DNA of 11,554 nucleotides from contig JAAYLO010000066.1 of NCBI GenBank assembly GCA_012521855.1, positions 1-11,554 of the forward strand, read 5' to 3'. Both the position numbers and the translations under genes were made by a program. Below the pieces are notes generated by a model, which was given only the letters and a program-made list of their open reading frames with translations, made no database searches and was not told the DNA's origin. This document shows positions 1-7,900 of the stretch, piece by piece; the stretch's first letter is position 1; each line of letters opens with the position of its first letter. The DNA is from Halanaerobiaceae bacterium (lineage in GTDB: Bacteria; Bacillota; Halanaerobiia; Halanaerobiales; DTU029).

Positions 1-201
1 CTTCTATTCAGTTCATTATTATATTCAATTATTCTGGTTGAAGTAAACCCGGGCAGGATTTTTCTAAATACACTGGCAGCAATGATCAGTATTCTTCTTT
101 ACAAGAAAAGAGATTCGATTATCACTTCATCTCTCTTTATCGCAGCCTATTACTCCATTTATATTACCTATATCTATGGATTCGAATATATCAGCTTTTA
201 A
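1..201 (+). CDS. C-terminal fragment of an unidentified integral membrane protein (5' end outside window)
   Basis: The plus strand is open from the first base to a TAA at 199-201, giving 66 visible residues with no start codon needed inside the window. The composition is strongly membrane-like: a hydrophobic run at residues 1-13, another at about 20-34 (IFLNTLAAMISILLY), a short basic loop (KKRD) and a Tyr/Ile-rich hydrophobic tail from about 40 to the end. That suggests two or three membrane segments with a lysine/arginine-rich loop between them. I do not recognise the family. The gene converges on amrS and their stop codons overlap by a few bases (198-201). It is the only plus-strand gene here. 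The alternative, that this is chance coding, is less likely because the fragment has coherent transmembrane periodicity and ends exactly at the start of the convergent gene. Confidence 0.6.
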   Translation, partial: LLFSSLLYSIILVEVNPGRIFLNTLAAMISILLYKKRDSIITSSLFIAAYYSIYITYIYGFEYISF

Positions 202-1190
202 TATTTGCCATAGACAGGCTGGCCGCATTCCGGGCATTCTGCTTTTTTTAGAATACTCTTTACCTGATAATAATTCCGCTTTATTAAAAGACAATCACAC
301 ACCGGGCAGCTGGTATCATTACCCGCCTCTAAATTTACATTTCCAAGATATACGAAATTCAAATGATCTTCTGCCAGCTGAAAGATCTCTTTCATTTTTT
401 CCAGCGGTGTAGCGGGCTCCTCAAACCTGTATGCCGGAAAATATCTGCTGAAATGAACAGGAATATCCGGGCTGAGGCTCTTTACCCATGATAATAAATC
501 CCTTATCTCATCTCTTGAGTCATTGTAACCATTTATAAGCAAAGTGGTTAATTCAATATGTACACCACTCCTATATAATAACCTTATATTTTCCAGTACG
601 GGTGTAAGGCTGCCCCGGCAGTATTTCCGGTAAAATTCACCGGAAAATGCCTTTAAATCAACATTAACAGCATCAAGATATGGTATCAGATCTTCCAGAG
701 CTTCTGTGCTTATATAGGCATTTGTTATCATGATATTCTTTAAACCTGCTTCCCTGGCAATCGGGGCAGTATCCCTGATATATTCATACCAGACAGATGG
801 TTCTGAATAAGTATAGGCAATAGCCGGACTGCCAGTCTTTTTCGCAGCCTCTACCAGCAGGGCAGGCGGTATTTCCCGTAAAGAAGGTTTAACCTGGCTT
901 ATCTGCCAGTTCTGGCAGTATTGACAGGCCAGATTACAGCCATAGCTGCCGATAGAAAAAACTTCTGTACCCGGGTAATAATGATATAAGGGCTTTTTCT
1001 CTATCGGGTCAATATTAAGGGAGCTTATCATGGCGTAGTTTTCCGTAAATAATTTCCCCTCTTTATTTATTCTGACCCTGCAGAGACCGTGTTTCCCGGG
1101 TGCTATCAAACAATTATGCGGACAGAGACGGCACATTAGCTTCCCATTATCTTTCCTGCTGTAATAAAAAGCCTCTTTGATTTTTCTCAC
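198..1190 (-). CDS. amrS: AmmeMemoRadiSam system radical SAM enzyme
   Basis: A 330-residue radical SAM protein of the family found next to AMMECR1 and Memo proteins. The [4Fe-4S] cluster motif CX3CX2C is at Cys85, Cys89 and Cys92 (CNLACQYCQNW), followed by a YTYSEP motif at 126-131 typical of pyruvate-formate-lyase-activase-like members. Additional cysteines form an N-terminal set (Cys20, 23, 27, 37) and a C-terminal set (Cys295, 298, 300, 319, 322), which could bind a second cluster or zinc. No signal peptide; cytoplasmic. The start is a GTG at 1188-1190 placed immediately after the TAG of amrA, with only a weak AGG upstream, so translation is probably coupled to amrA. The N-terminus KEAFYY...CRLCPHNC matches where the family normally begins. 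The reaction is not established; general radical SAM chemistry is reductive cleavage of S-adenosylmethionine to a 5'-deoxyadenosyl radical. It is the last gene of the trio. Confidence 0.95.
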   Translation of the reverse strand: MRKIKEAFYYSRKDNGKLMCRLCPHNCLIAPGKHGLCRVRINKEGKLFTENYAMISSLNIDPIEKKPLYHYYPGTEVFSIGSYGCNLACQYCQNWQISQVKPSLREIPPALLVEAAKKTGSPAIAYTYSEPSVWYEYIRDTAPIAREAGLKNIMITNAYISTEALEDLIPYLDAVNVDLKAFSGEFYRKYCRGSLTPVLENIRLLYRSGVHIELTTLLINGYNDSRDEIRDLLSWVKSLSPDIPVHFSRYFPAYRFEEPATPLEKMKEIFQLAEDHLNFVYLGNVNLEAGNDTSCPVCDCLLIKRNYYQVKSILKKAECPECGQPVYGKY

Positions 1191-1724
1191 CTACCTGTAT
1201 CTCTTAACAGTAAACCGATATATATCTACATTTTTCAGGTCTTCAAAGGGGGACAGGCCTGCTTTTCTCAGCACAATCTCCAGTTGTTTCTGGATTGTAT
1301 CTACCCCTTCCAGATCCGGCAGCAATACTGCCCGGTGAAAACCCTTCTCGACAATCACTCCATATTTATGTGGATCGAGTTTGTCTATATCATCCACTCT
1401 TTCCGGTATTCCAAGGACATCAACGTAGATTTCAAGTTCCGGCAATTCCTCTTTTTTAACTGCCGGAAAACGGGGATCACGGCTGGCAGCACTGATAGCA
1501 TTACTGACAATCTCTTCTCCCAGGTTGTCCCTGACTCCTTCTATGGTCCCTATACATCCCCTGAGTTGGCCGTCTTTCTTAATTGAAACAAAGGCTCCTG
1601 CCCTTCTATCCAGCTCCTCCGGCAGGGGATGAGGCAATATATCACTACTGTCCACTGTTCCTTTTTGAACATATTCCTCTATGGCTTTCCAGGCCAGTTT
1701 CACATAAATGCTGTCTCTTTCCAT
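1191..1724 (-). CDS. amrA: AmmeMemoRadiSam system protein A (AMMECR1 domain)
   Basis: A 177-residue protein that is essentially one AMMECR1 domain. The family hallmark LRGCIG is at residues 54-59, and the second conserved patch RDPRFP is at 82-87, followed by the usual ELPELEIYVDVL strand. AMMECR1 domains are ancient and found in all three domains of life, including human AMMECR1; their biochemical role is unresolved, and the invariant Cys57 has been suggested as an active-site residue. No signal peptide or membrane segment. The start at ATG 1722-1724 is well supported by a GGAGGTGG ribosome binding site about 6 bases upstream (1729-1736). It lies 28 bases downstream of amrB and its TAG directly abuts the GTG of amrS, so the three genes form one transcription unit. 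Confidence 0.95.
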   Translation of the reverse strand: MERDSIYVKLAWKAIEEYVQKGTVDSSDILPHPLPEELDRRAGAFVSIKKDGQLRGCIGTIEGVRDNLGEEIVSNAISAASRDPRFPAVKKEELPELEIYVDVLGIPERVDDIDKLDPHKYGVIVEKGFHRAVLLPDLEGVDTIQKQLEIVLRKAGLSPFEDLKNVDIYRFTVKRYR

Positions 1725-1728
1725 TTTT

Positions 1729-1737
1729 CCACCTCCC
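1729..1737 (-). promoter_or_regulatory. Ribosome binding site of amrA
   Basis: Read on the minus strand this is GGGAGGTGG, a near-perfect Shine-Dalgarno match, 4-6 bases before the ATG at 1724. It lies in the 28-base gap between amrB and amrA and fixes the amrA start. Confidence 0.8.
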
Positions 1738-1752
1738 GGTGCCCTGATTTTT

Positions 1753-2580
1753 CTAGCTCTCTTCTAGATAAAAACCTACAACTCCATAACCTACCCCGAA
1801 AGGACCTTCATATGATTTGACTTCACTCCTGAACTTCTGGCCTGAGATAGCACCCAGCATAATAATTATCGGGCGGAGGCCGCATTCACCGGCTTTTTCA
1901 ATCAGACGGGTATCCATCTTCAATACCTCCCGGTACTGTCCTTTTTCCAGTAATTCAATCAGTGTTCTATCAAAAAGTTCACCCTGTGGGTTATAACCTG
2001 CCGGTGCGCCTGGTTTCAGCCGGTGTGACAGATCCCCGCTTGACACAATTACTGCCCTGAAACCCATCTCAGCAACTGTAGCATCGATAATCTTTCCGAA
2101 CTGATAGAGTTTCTCATACTCCAGAAGCCCCATTGTAATTGGAATTACCGGAACATCAATACCGGCTTTTTTGATAAAATATAGTGGTACAAGCGCTCCA
2201 TGATCAAGTCTGGGGGGATAGTTGTATCTCATCAGATCTCCTGAGGAAAGAGTCATAACCTCAATCCCCTTTTGTTTTGAGTTTTCCCTGATTCTCTTTA
2301 TGAAGGCCTGATCTGTTTTTATCACCAGTCTGACCTCCGGACAGGCAAAATCTGAAAAATCTCCTTCCAGTTTTTCCTTATCAAGAATACTGATTGCATC
2401 TGTAAATACAGGTCCGTGCGGGCTTATAGTGATAAGAATATCCGGTTCTTTGCTCCTGATCTCTTCAGATATTTCCTCCATACTGTTAATGGTCCGTCTT
2501 ACTCCCTCTCTGCTCTCTTTACCTATTTCAGGGATTATCAAAGGCGGATGTGGTGTCAAAGCGGCCATAACAATGGACAT
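1753..2580 (-). CDS. amrB: AmmeMemoRadiSam system protein B (Memo / LigB-like)
   Basis: A 275-residue Memo-family protein, structurally related to class III extradiol dioxygenases such as LigB. Conserved motifs appear in the expected order: TPHPPLIIPEIG at the N-terminus (His11), SPHGP (His55), LDHGALVPL (His127), SSGDLSHRL (His186) and GECGLRP (Cys233). From memory, His11, His55 and Cys233 correspond to the metal-binding His49, His81 and Cys244 of human MEMO1, so the metal site looks intact. The substrate is unknown. The ATG at 2578-2580 is preceded at 7 bases by a full AAGGAGGT site. It is the first gene of the amrB-amrA-amrS operon, whose promoter must lie in the 163-base gap upstream. No signal peptide; cytoplasmic. 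Confidence 0.94.
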   Translation of the reverse strand: MSIVMAALTPHPPLIIPEIGKESREGVRRTINSMEEISEEIRSKEPDILITISPHGPVFTDAISILDKEKLEGDFSDFACPEVRLVIKTDQAFIKRIRENSKQKGIEVMTLSSGDLMRYNYPPRLDHGALVPLYFIKKAGIDVPVIPITMGLLEYEKLYQFGKIIDATVAEMGFRAVIVSSGDLSHRLKPGAPAGYNPQGELFDRTLIELLEKGQYREVLKMDTRLIEKAGECGLRPIIIMLGAISGQKFRSEVKSYEGPFGVGYGVVGFYLEES

Positions 2581-2587
2581 CTTTCAT

Positions 2588-2595
2588 ACCTCCTT
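2588..2595 (-). promoter_or_regulatory. Ribosome binding site of amrB
   Basis: On the minus strand the sequence is AAGGAGGT, a perfect Shine-Dalgarno match 7 bases before the ATG at 2580. A nearer ATG at 2585-2587 lies out of frame, so the 2580 start is favoured. Confidence 0.85.
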
Positions 2596-2605
2596 TTCCT
2601 ATTTA

Positions 2606-2633
2606 ATATTATTATTCAATAAATTTATGCTAA
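2606..2633 (-). promoter_or_regulatory. Candidate sigma-A-type promoter for the amr operon
   Basis: On the minus strand TTAGCA (2633-2628, 4 of 6 matches to TTGACA) is followed after 16 bases by TAATAT (2611-2606, 4 of 6 matches to TATAAT), just upstream of the amrB ribosome binding site. The region is very AT-rich, so such matches are easy to find by chance. A second possible -10 (TAAAAT) lies further upstream next to the terminator. The strongest argument for a promoter here is positional: this is the only gene-free DNA ahead of the operon and follows a terminator. Confidence 0.3.
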
Positions 2634-2680
2634 TTCCTTTTTACAGGAAGCTAATATCCTTTTAAGCTTATTTCTATTTT

Positions 2681-2724
2681 AAAAAAGACAGGGATCCCGT
2701 TTCAGAATAAAGGGAGCCCTGTCT
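2681..2724 (-). terminator. Rho-independent terminator after the pump/alpha-galactosidase operon
   Basis: Two 13-base arms (2686-2698 and 2712-2724) pair at 12 of 13 positions, with a single A/G mismatch, around a 13-base loop. Reading the minus strand, the hairpin begins about 20 bases after the alpha-galactosidase stop codon (2744) and is followed by a run of T (2686-2681). The plus strand also has a T-rich run just past the hairpin (2729-2735), so it could stop transcription from either side. It separates the efflux operon from the amr operon. Confidence 0.85.
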
Positions 2725-2743
2725 ATTGTTTTTTTATTTACAT

Positions 2744-4939
2744 TTAAACTGATTCCAGTTTCCAGATAAAACTCCTGAAGTCGTGATTCCGGAAAGGATT
2801 TATCTCAATCTCCAGCCCGGCATACATCAACTCATCTCCGCCATAAACTTCATCTGTCTCTACTATCCTGTATTTTTTATCCGGGTCCAGGCCTTTCAAC
2901 TTGATGGAATATCTCCCCGGATTCGGTTCTGCCAGCAGCTGGTAATAAGCTGCCAGGGCTTCCTCCCGGTCTTCTGAAACAAGCATCCAGGCAGTATTAT
3001 TGCCTGTAAAGGGATCCAGTAAGCGGTAAAAATTGCCCTCCAGCACCAGTCTCCGGACAGATTTATAAAACTGGATCTGTTTTTTGACCTCCTCTTTCTC
3101 TTCCTGGCTTAAAGAAGTTAAATCAAGTTCATAGCCGAAATTGCCAAAGAAAGCCACGTCAGCTCTGGTCTTAAGAGGGGTTATACGGCCTACCTGATGG
3201 TTTGGGACAGCAGAAACATGTGCGCCCATTGAGATTAATGGATAGACCAGGCTTGTACCATACTGTATTTTCAGGCGTTCAATGGCATCTGTATTATCAC
3301 TGGTCCAGGTCTGGGGCATATAATAGAGCATTCCCGGATCAAAGCGCCCGCCGCCGCCTGCACAGCTTTCAAACAATATATCCGGAAAACGGGATGTGAT
3401 CTCTTCAAGGATCCTGTATAAGCCAAGAATATATCTGTGGGCAGTCTCTCTCTGCCTGTCAGCAGGGAGTGCAGCTGAGCCGATTTCACTCATCTGCCTG
3501 TTCATATCCCACTTGACATAGGAAATATTGGCACTTTCAAGTATAGACGAAACCTGTTCAATTATATATTCACAGACCTCTTGCCGCGATAAATCCAGGA
3601 CCAGCTGGTTCCGTAAGAGAGACCTTTTCCGCCCAGGAACATGAATACACCAGTCCGGATGTTTTTCATACAACCTGCTGTCAGGTGAGATCATCTCCGG
3701 CTCAAACCAGAGGCCGAATTTCATCCCCATTTTGTTTATCTCATCAGCTATATATTTTAAGCCCTCCGGTAGTTTTTCCTTATTCACATACCAGTCACCC
3801 AGTGAAGAGGTATCATCATTACGGCGGCCAAACCAGCCGTCATCAAGTACAAACAACTCTATACCCAGCTCACTGGCTTCTCTGGCCAGTTTCAGTATTT
3901 TTTCTGTATTAAAATCAAAATATGTTGCCTCCCAGTTATTAATGAGTACCGGTCTTTCCAGGTCACGGTATTTTCCCCTGGCCAGCCTCTTCCTGTAAAT
4001 ATTATGGAAAACCTGTGACATTTTATTTAAACCGGAATCTGAATAAACCATGACTACTTCAGGTGTTTGAAACTCTTCTCCTTTTTCCAGCTTCCACCTA
4101 AAATCAAAGGGGTTTATACCCATTGTGACCCTGGTCTGATTATATCTATTTACTTCAGCCTGGGCCAGGAAATTACCGCTATAGACCAGACTGAATCCAT
4201 AGACCTCCCCCTGATATTCATCAGCATTCCCCTTAAGCAAGGCCATAAATGGGTTTTGCTCATGGCTGCTGTTTCCCCTCTTACTATCAATGGAGACAAC
4301 CCCAGGCAGAAGGGGCCTTTTTATGAGATTACGCTCTCTAGCCCAGGCGCCTGATAACTGGAGGAAATAATAATCACTATCGGGAAAATCAACACATGTA
4401 CTTAAAGCCCGCAAGATATAGAGATACCTGTCCCCCGTGTTTTTAAAAAGCGCCGACCTGGTTATAACCGGATAATCAGAATAAACAGTATAACTGAGGA
4501 TTACTTCTAATCCTGCAAGCGGGTCTAAAAGCCTGACCTTCAGGGTTTCTGCCTCATCATCATCCTCAACATATGTAGCCGGTAAACCCTTAAGTTTTTC
4601 TTTCCCTTTGATTATCTGGTGTGAGTCATATCTTAACTCTGTAATGGTTGTACCATTATCCCGCTGTACCTGATAGGCGGGGTAACGGTAATCAAGTGTG
4701 CCATAGGCGGGATATTCCTGGCCAAGGGCTGTCAGGATACCCCGGAAATCATCTGCAGGCCTCTTCCTTTTCCTGAAAGCATTAAGTTTTTTGCCCCAAT
4801 AAAGATGCCCCGGTTGGCCGTTATCCATAATATCAAATATATAACTCATATCCTTTGACTGAATATGGAATAATTTCTCTTCCTGATCAAAATATATAGC
4901 TATCTCCATCTCCTCCTTTTGATAATCCCGTTTATTCAT
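2744..4939 (-). CDS. Alpha-galactosidase, glycoside hydrolase family 36
   Basis: A 731-residue GH36 enzyme that removes terminal alpha-1,6-galactose from melibiose, raffinose-type sugars or galactomannan fragments. Domains: N-terminal beta-sandwich to about 330, (beta/alpha)8 catalytic barrel about 331-640, C-terminal beta domain. All key residues are present: nucleophile Asp478 in KWDMNR, acid/base Asp548 in TSDNTDA, substrate-binding Asp366-Asp367 in FVLDDGWFG, Trp336, and Cys526 in ESCAGGGGR. From memory these numbers coincide with those of Geobacillus AgaA. No signal peptide, so the enzyme should be cytoplasmic and act on imported oligosaccharides. The ATG at 4937-4939 overlaps the end of the RND gene by 8 bases, implying translational coupling. 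A second in-frame ATG at 4907-4909 (Met11) is where family similarity seems to begin; AAGGAGGAG directly precedes it, but only 2 bases away. No transporter or sugar regulator adjoins it. Confidence 0.96.
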   Translation of the reverse strand: MNKRDYQKEEMEIAIYFDQEEKLFHIQSKDMSYIFDIMDNGQPGHLYWGKKLNAFRKRKRPADDFRGILTALGQEYPAYGTLDYRYPAYQVQRDNGTTITELRYDSHQIIKGKEKLKGLPATYVEDDDEAETLKVRLLDPLAGLEVILSYTVYSDYPVITRSALFKNTGDRYLYILRALSTCVDFPDSDYYFLQLSGAWARERNLIKRPLLPGVVSIDSKRGNSSHEQNPFMALLKGNADEYQGEVYGFSLVYSGNFLAQAEVNRYNQTRVTMGINPFDFRWKLEKGEEFQTPEVVMVYSDSGLNKMSQVFHNIYRKRLARGKYRDLERPVLINNWEATYFDFNTEKILKLAREASELGIELFVLDDGWFGRRNDDTSSLGDWYVNKEKLPEGLKYIADEINKMGMKFGLWFEPEMISPDSRLYEKHPDWCIHVPGRKRSLLRNQLVLDLSRQEVCEYIIEQVSSILESANISYVKWDMNRQMSEIGSAALPADRQRETAHRYILGLYRILEEITSRFPDILFESCAGGGGRFDPGMLYYMPQTWTSDNTDAIERLKIQYGTSLVYPLISMGAHVSAVPNHQVGRITPLKTRADVAFFGNFGYELDLTSLSQEEKEEVKKQIQFYKSVRRLVLEGNFYRLLDPFTGNNTAWMLVSEDREEALAAYYQLLAEPNPGRYSIKLKGLDPDKKYRIVETDEVYGGDELMYAGLEIEINPFRNHDFRSFIWKLESV

Positions 4940-7900
4940 GTACTGCTTTCTTCTTTATCCCTGCAATAAAAGAATAGATTATTGGTATCAGGTATAATGT
5001 TAAAAATGTAGAGACAATCAGGCCTCCCATTACAACTACAGCCAGCGGTGAAGATAATTCGCTTCCCTCGCCTCTTCCTATTGCCTGTGGCAGCAGGGCC
5101 AAAATAGTAGTCAATGTAGTCATCAAAATAGGGCGCAGACGTACAGGGCCGGCTTCCAGCAAGGTCTCTCTTACATTTTTACCCTTATTTCTTAAAGTAT
5201 TAATGTAATCAATCATTACTATAGCATTATTGACAACAATACCTGCCAGCATAATTATCCCGATAAAGGAGATTACTGAGAGAGTATGGCCGGAGAAAAG
5301 CAGGGCGAAGATAACCCCGATTGCAGCCATTGGTACTGTGAACATTATTATAAATGGATGGACCAGTGATTCAAACTGTGAAACCATTACCATATAGACA
5401 AGCACAATGGCCAGTAATGCAGTATAATACAGATCACTGAAGGCTTCCATCATTTCACTGTATTCTCCCCCATATTCCAGTTGATAACCTACTGGTAAAT
5501 CTATACTCTCTTCAATTTTCTCACGTATCAGGGGCATAACCTTTGCCAGGTTTGTGTTGTACAATTCTGCAGTAATTTCAACATATCTGACCTGATTTTC
5601 TCTAAGTATCTGTCTTGCTCCGGTAGCCAGGCGGAATTCAGCAACCCTTTCCAGAGGGACCAGGGCTCCTGTCGGTGAGGGAAGCAAAAGATTTTTTAAC
5701 TGTTCTATACTGGAGATATCCTCTTTATCCAGACGTACCCTGATATCAATTTCCTCACCCGCTACTTCATACCGGCTTGCAATATCTCCGCTTATTGCTG
5801 ATTTAACTACAGCACCGATTTGTGCCGGTCTTAAACCAAACTGTGCGGCCAGACTCCTGTTTATCTTAATCTGTAATTCCGGCCTGCCCTTTGAAATACT
5901 GTCCTCAATCTCCCTGATGCCTTCTATTCCCGCCATCACATCTTTAACCTTGAGAGCCAGTTCTTCTAATAGTGCCAGATCATTTCCATTAATCTTGATA
6001 GAGACTGGACTACCGGCTATTTCTGCTATATTAACAGCCGAAATAGATATATCTGCTCCGGGAACCCTTATTTTCTCCCTCAAATCTTCCATGACCTCAC
6101 TGGTACTTCTTTCTCTTTCAGACCGGGGTTTCAGGAGTACAATCAAACTACTCAGATCTGAACTGGAAGTTTCCATGACCGCCATCAAATCACTTGAAGA
6201 ACCCACATTGGCCAGTACGCCTGCAGTTTCAGGCAGCTTAAGTACTATATCCTCAATTGCGGCAGTAATTCTATTGGTTTCTTCCAGGGATGTTCCCAGA
6301 GGCAGCTCTATATTTATGGTAAACTGGCCCTGATCCATTTCTGGTATAAACTCTGCTCCTATAAATGGAATAAATAAGAGGCTGAAGATAAGTACGGCAA
6401 TAAATACAATACTGACAAGAGCCCGGTGGTCCAGGGACCAGGCCAGTGACTTCCTGTAGAGTTCTTTAATCTTCTCAAAGAGAGCCTTTCCCTTTTTACC
6501 TTCATCAGAAGATATTTTCAACATTTTTGCAGACATTACCGGTATCAGGGTGAGGGCCACCACCAGTGATACCATCAGGGAAAAGGAAACAGTCAGGGCC
6601 AGTTCTTTGAATATTTCTGCTGCAATACCACCCATAAATACGATCGGCAGAAAGACCACAATGGTGGTCAGGGTAGAAGCAGTAATGGCCGTCCCGATCT
6701 CCTGAGCACCGTGAAGGGCTGCTTCATAACGGTTATATCCCAGAGTCCGATAACGATATATATTCTCCAGTACAACTATTGAATTATCTACAAGCATCCC
6801 TATACCAAGTGCTAAACCGCCAAGTGTCATTAGATTCAGTGTAAGGTCAGCAAAATATATCAGCATAAAAGTTGCAATTATTGACACTGGGATAGATATT
6901 GCAATGATAAGTGTACTACGGTAGTTTCTTAAGAAAAGATAGAGAATAAGTACTGCCAGAAGACCTCCTATTATACCATTCATCCCCACACTATTTATGG
7001 CAGTCTTAATAAAGGAGGCCTGATCCATGACAGGTATTACTCTAATATCAACATCTATTTCCCCAAGTATTTTTTCTATTTCTTTATTTACTCTATCAGA
7101 AACGTCAACGGTATTGGCATCAGTCTGTTTCTGGATTGTGACGCCAATACAGGTCTCTCCATTTAATCTGGAAAGATTGCTTATATCCTTATATGTATCC
7201 TCTATTTCTGCAATATCTTCCAGTAGTACATATCCAGTAGCAGTAGGTATCAATATATTCTTTATTTCTTCAACAGAATCAAATTTACCGGTCACCCGGA
7301 CCAGCAAATCTTTATCTCCCCTGCTGATATGCCCGCCTGACAGATTCATATTTTCCATCATTAAAGCAGTAGTTACATTGGAAAAAGAGATATGATAGTT
7401 ATTCATTTTTGTCTGATTGAGAGTTATCAGTATCTCCCTTTCCAGTCCGCCGACCAGGCTGACCTGGGCAACACCATCCAGGCGTTCCAGTACCGGTACA
7501 AACTCTTTCTCCAGCAATGTCTTTAAACTGGCCAGATCAATCTTGCCGGCAACACCCAGCTGCATAATAGGAAGCATGGATGGATCAAACTTGACTATCA
7601 TCGGTTTGCTGACTTCATCAGGCAGATAAGCTTCAATCAGATCAACTGCTTCCCGCATATCCATTGTGGCTTTATCCATATCCGTTCCCCAGTTAAATTC
7701 AGCTATTACTATGGAACTGCCTGTTGAACTGATAGAGCTGATATTATTTATATTCGTAATAGTGGCAATAGCTCCCTCAATTGGTCTGGTAACCATTGTT
7801 TCAATTTCCTCAGGGCCTACACCTTCATAGTTTGTAATTACAACCACTGCCGGAAGACTAATATCAGGGAAAAGGTCAATCCCTATCCTGTTGAAAGCTA

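Noticed and set aside
2634..2649. Small inverted repeat TTCCT-6 bases-AGGAA near the possible amr promoter
   Set aside because: Arms of only 5 bases in AT-rich DNA are expected by chance, and no regulator gene in the amr operon points to an operator here.
2581..2743. Search for a riboswitch or small RNA in the only intergenic gap
   Set aside because: Apart from the terminator, the remaining roughly 100 bases are AT-rich with no conserved structured element that I can recognise, and too short for most riboswitch classes.
3271..3489. Second minus-strand open frame of 72 codons inside the alpha-galactosidase gene
   Set aside because: It is out of frame with, and entirely within, the GH36 catalytic barrel, and has no ribosome binding site or recognisable features.
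5917..6333. Plus-strand open frame of 138 codons opposite the RND gene
   Set aside because: Serine/leucine/isoleucine-rich low-complexity product with no homology features; it is the reverse complement shadow of the RND periplasmic domain.
7027..7395. Plus-strand open frame of 122 codons opposite the RND gene
   Set aside because: Serine/isoleucine-rich shadow of the RND coding sequence with no independent support.
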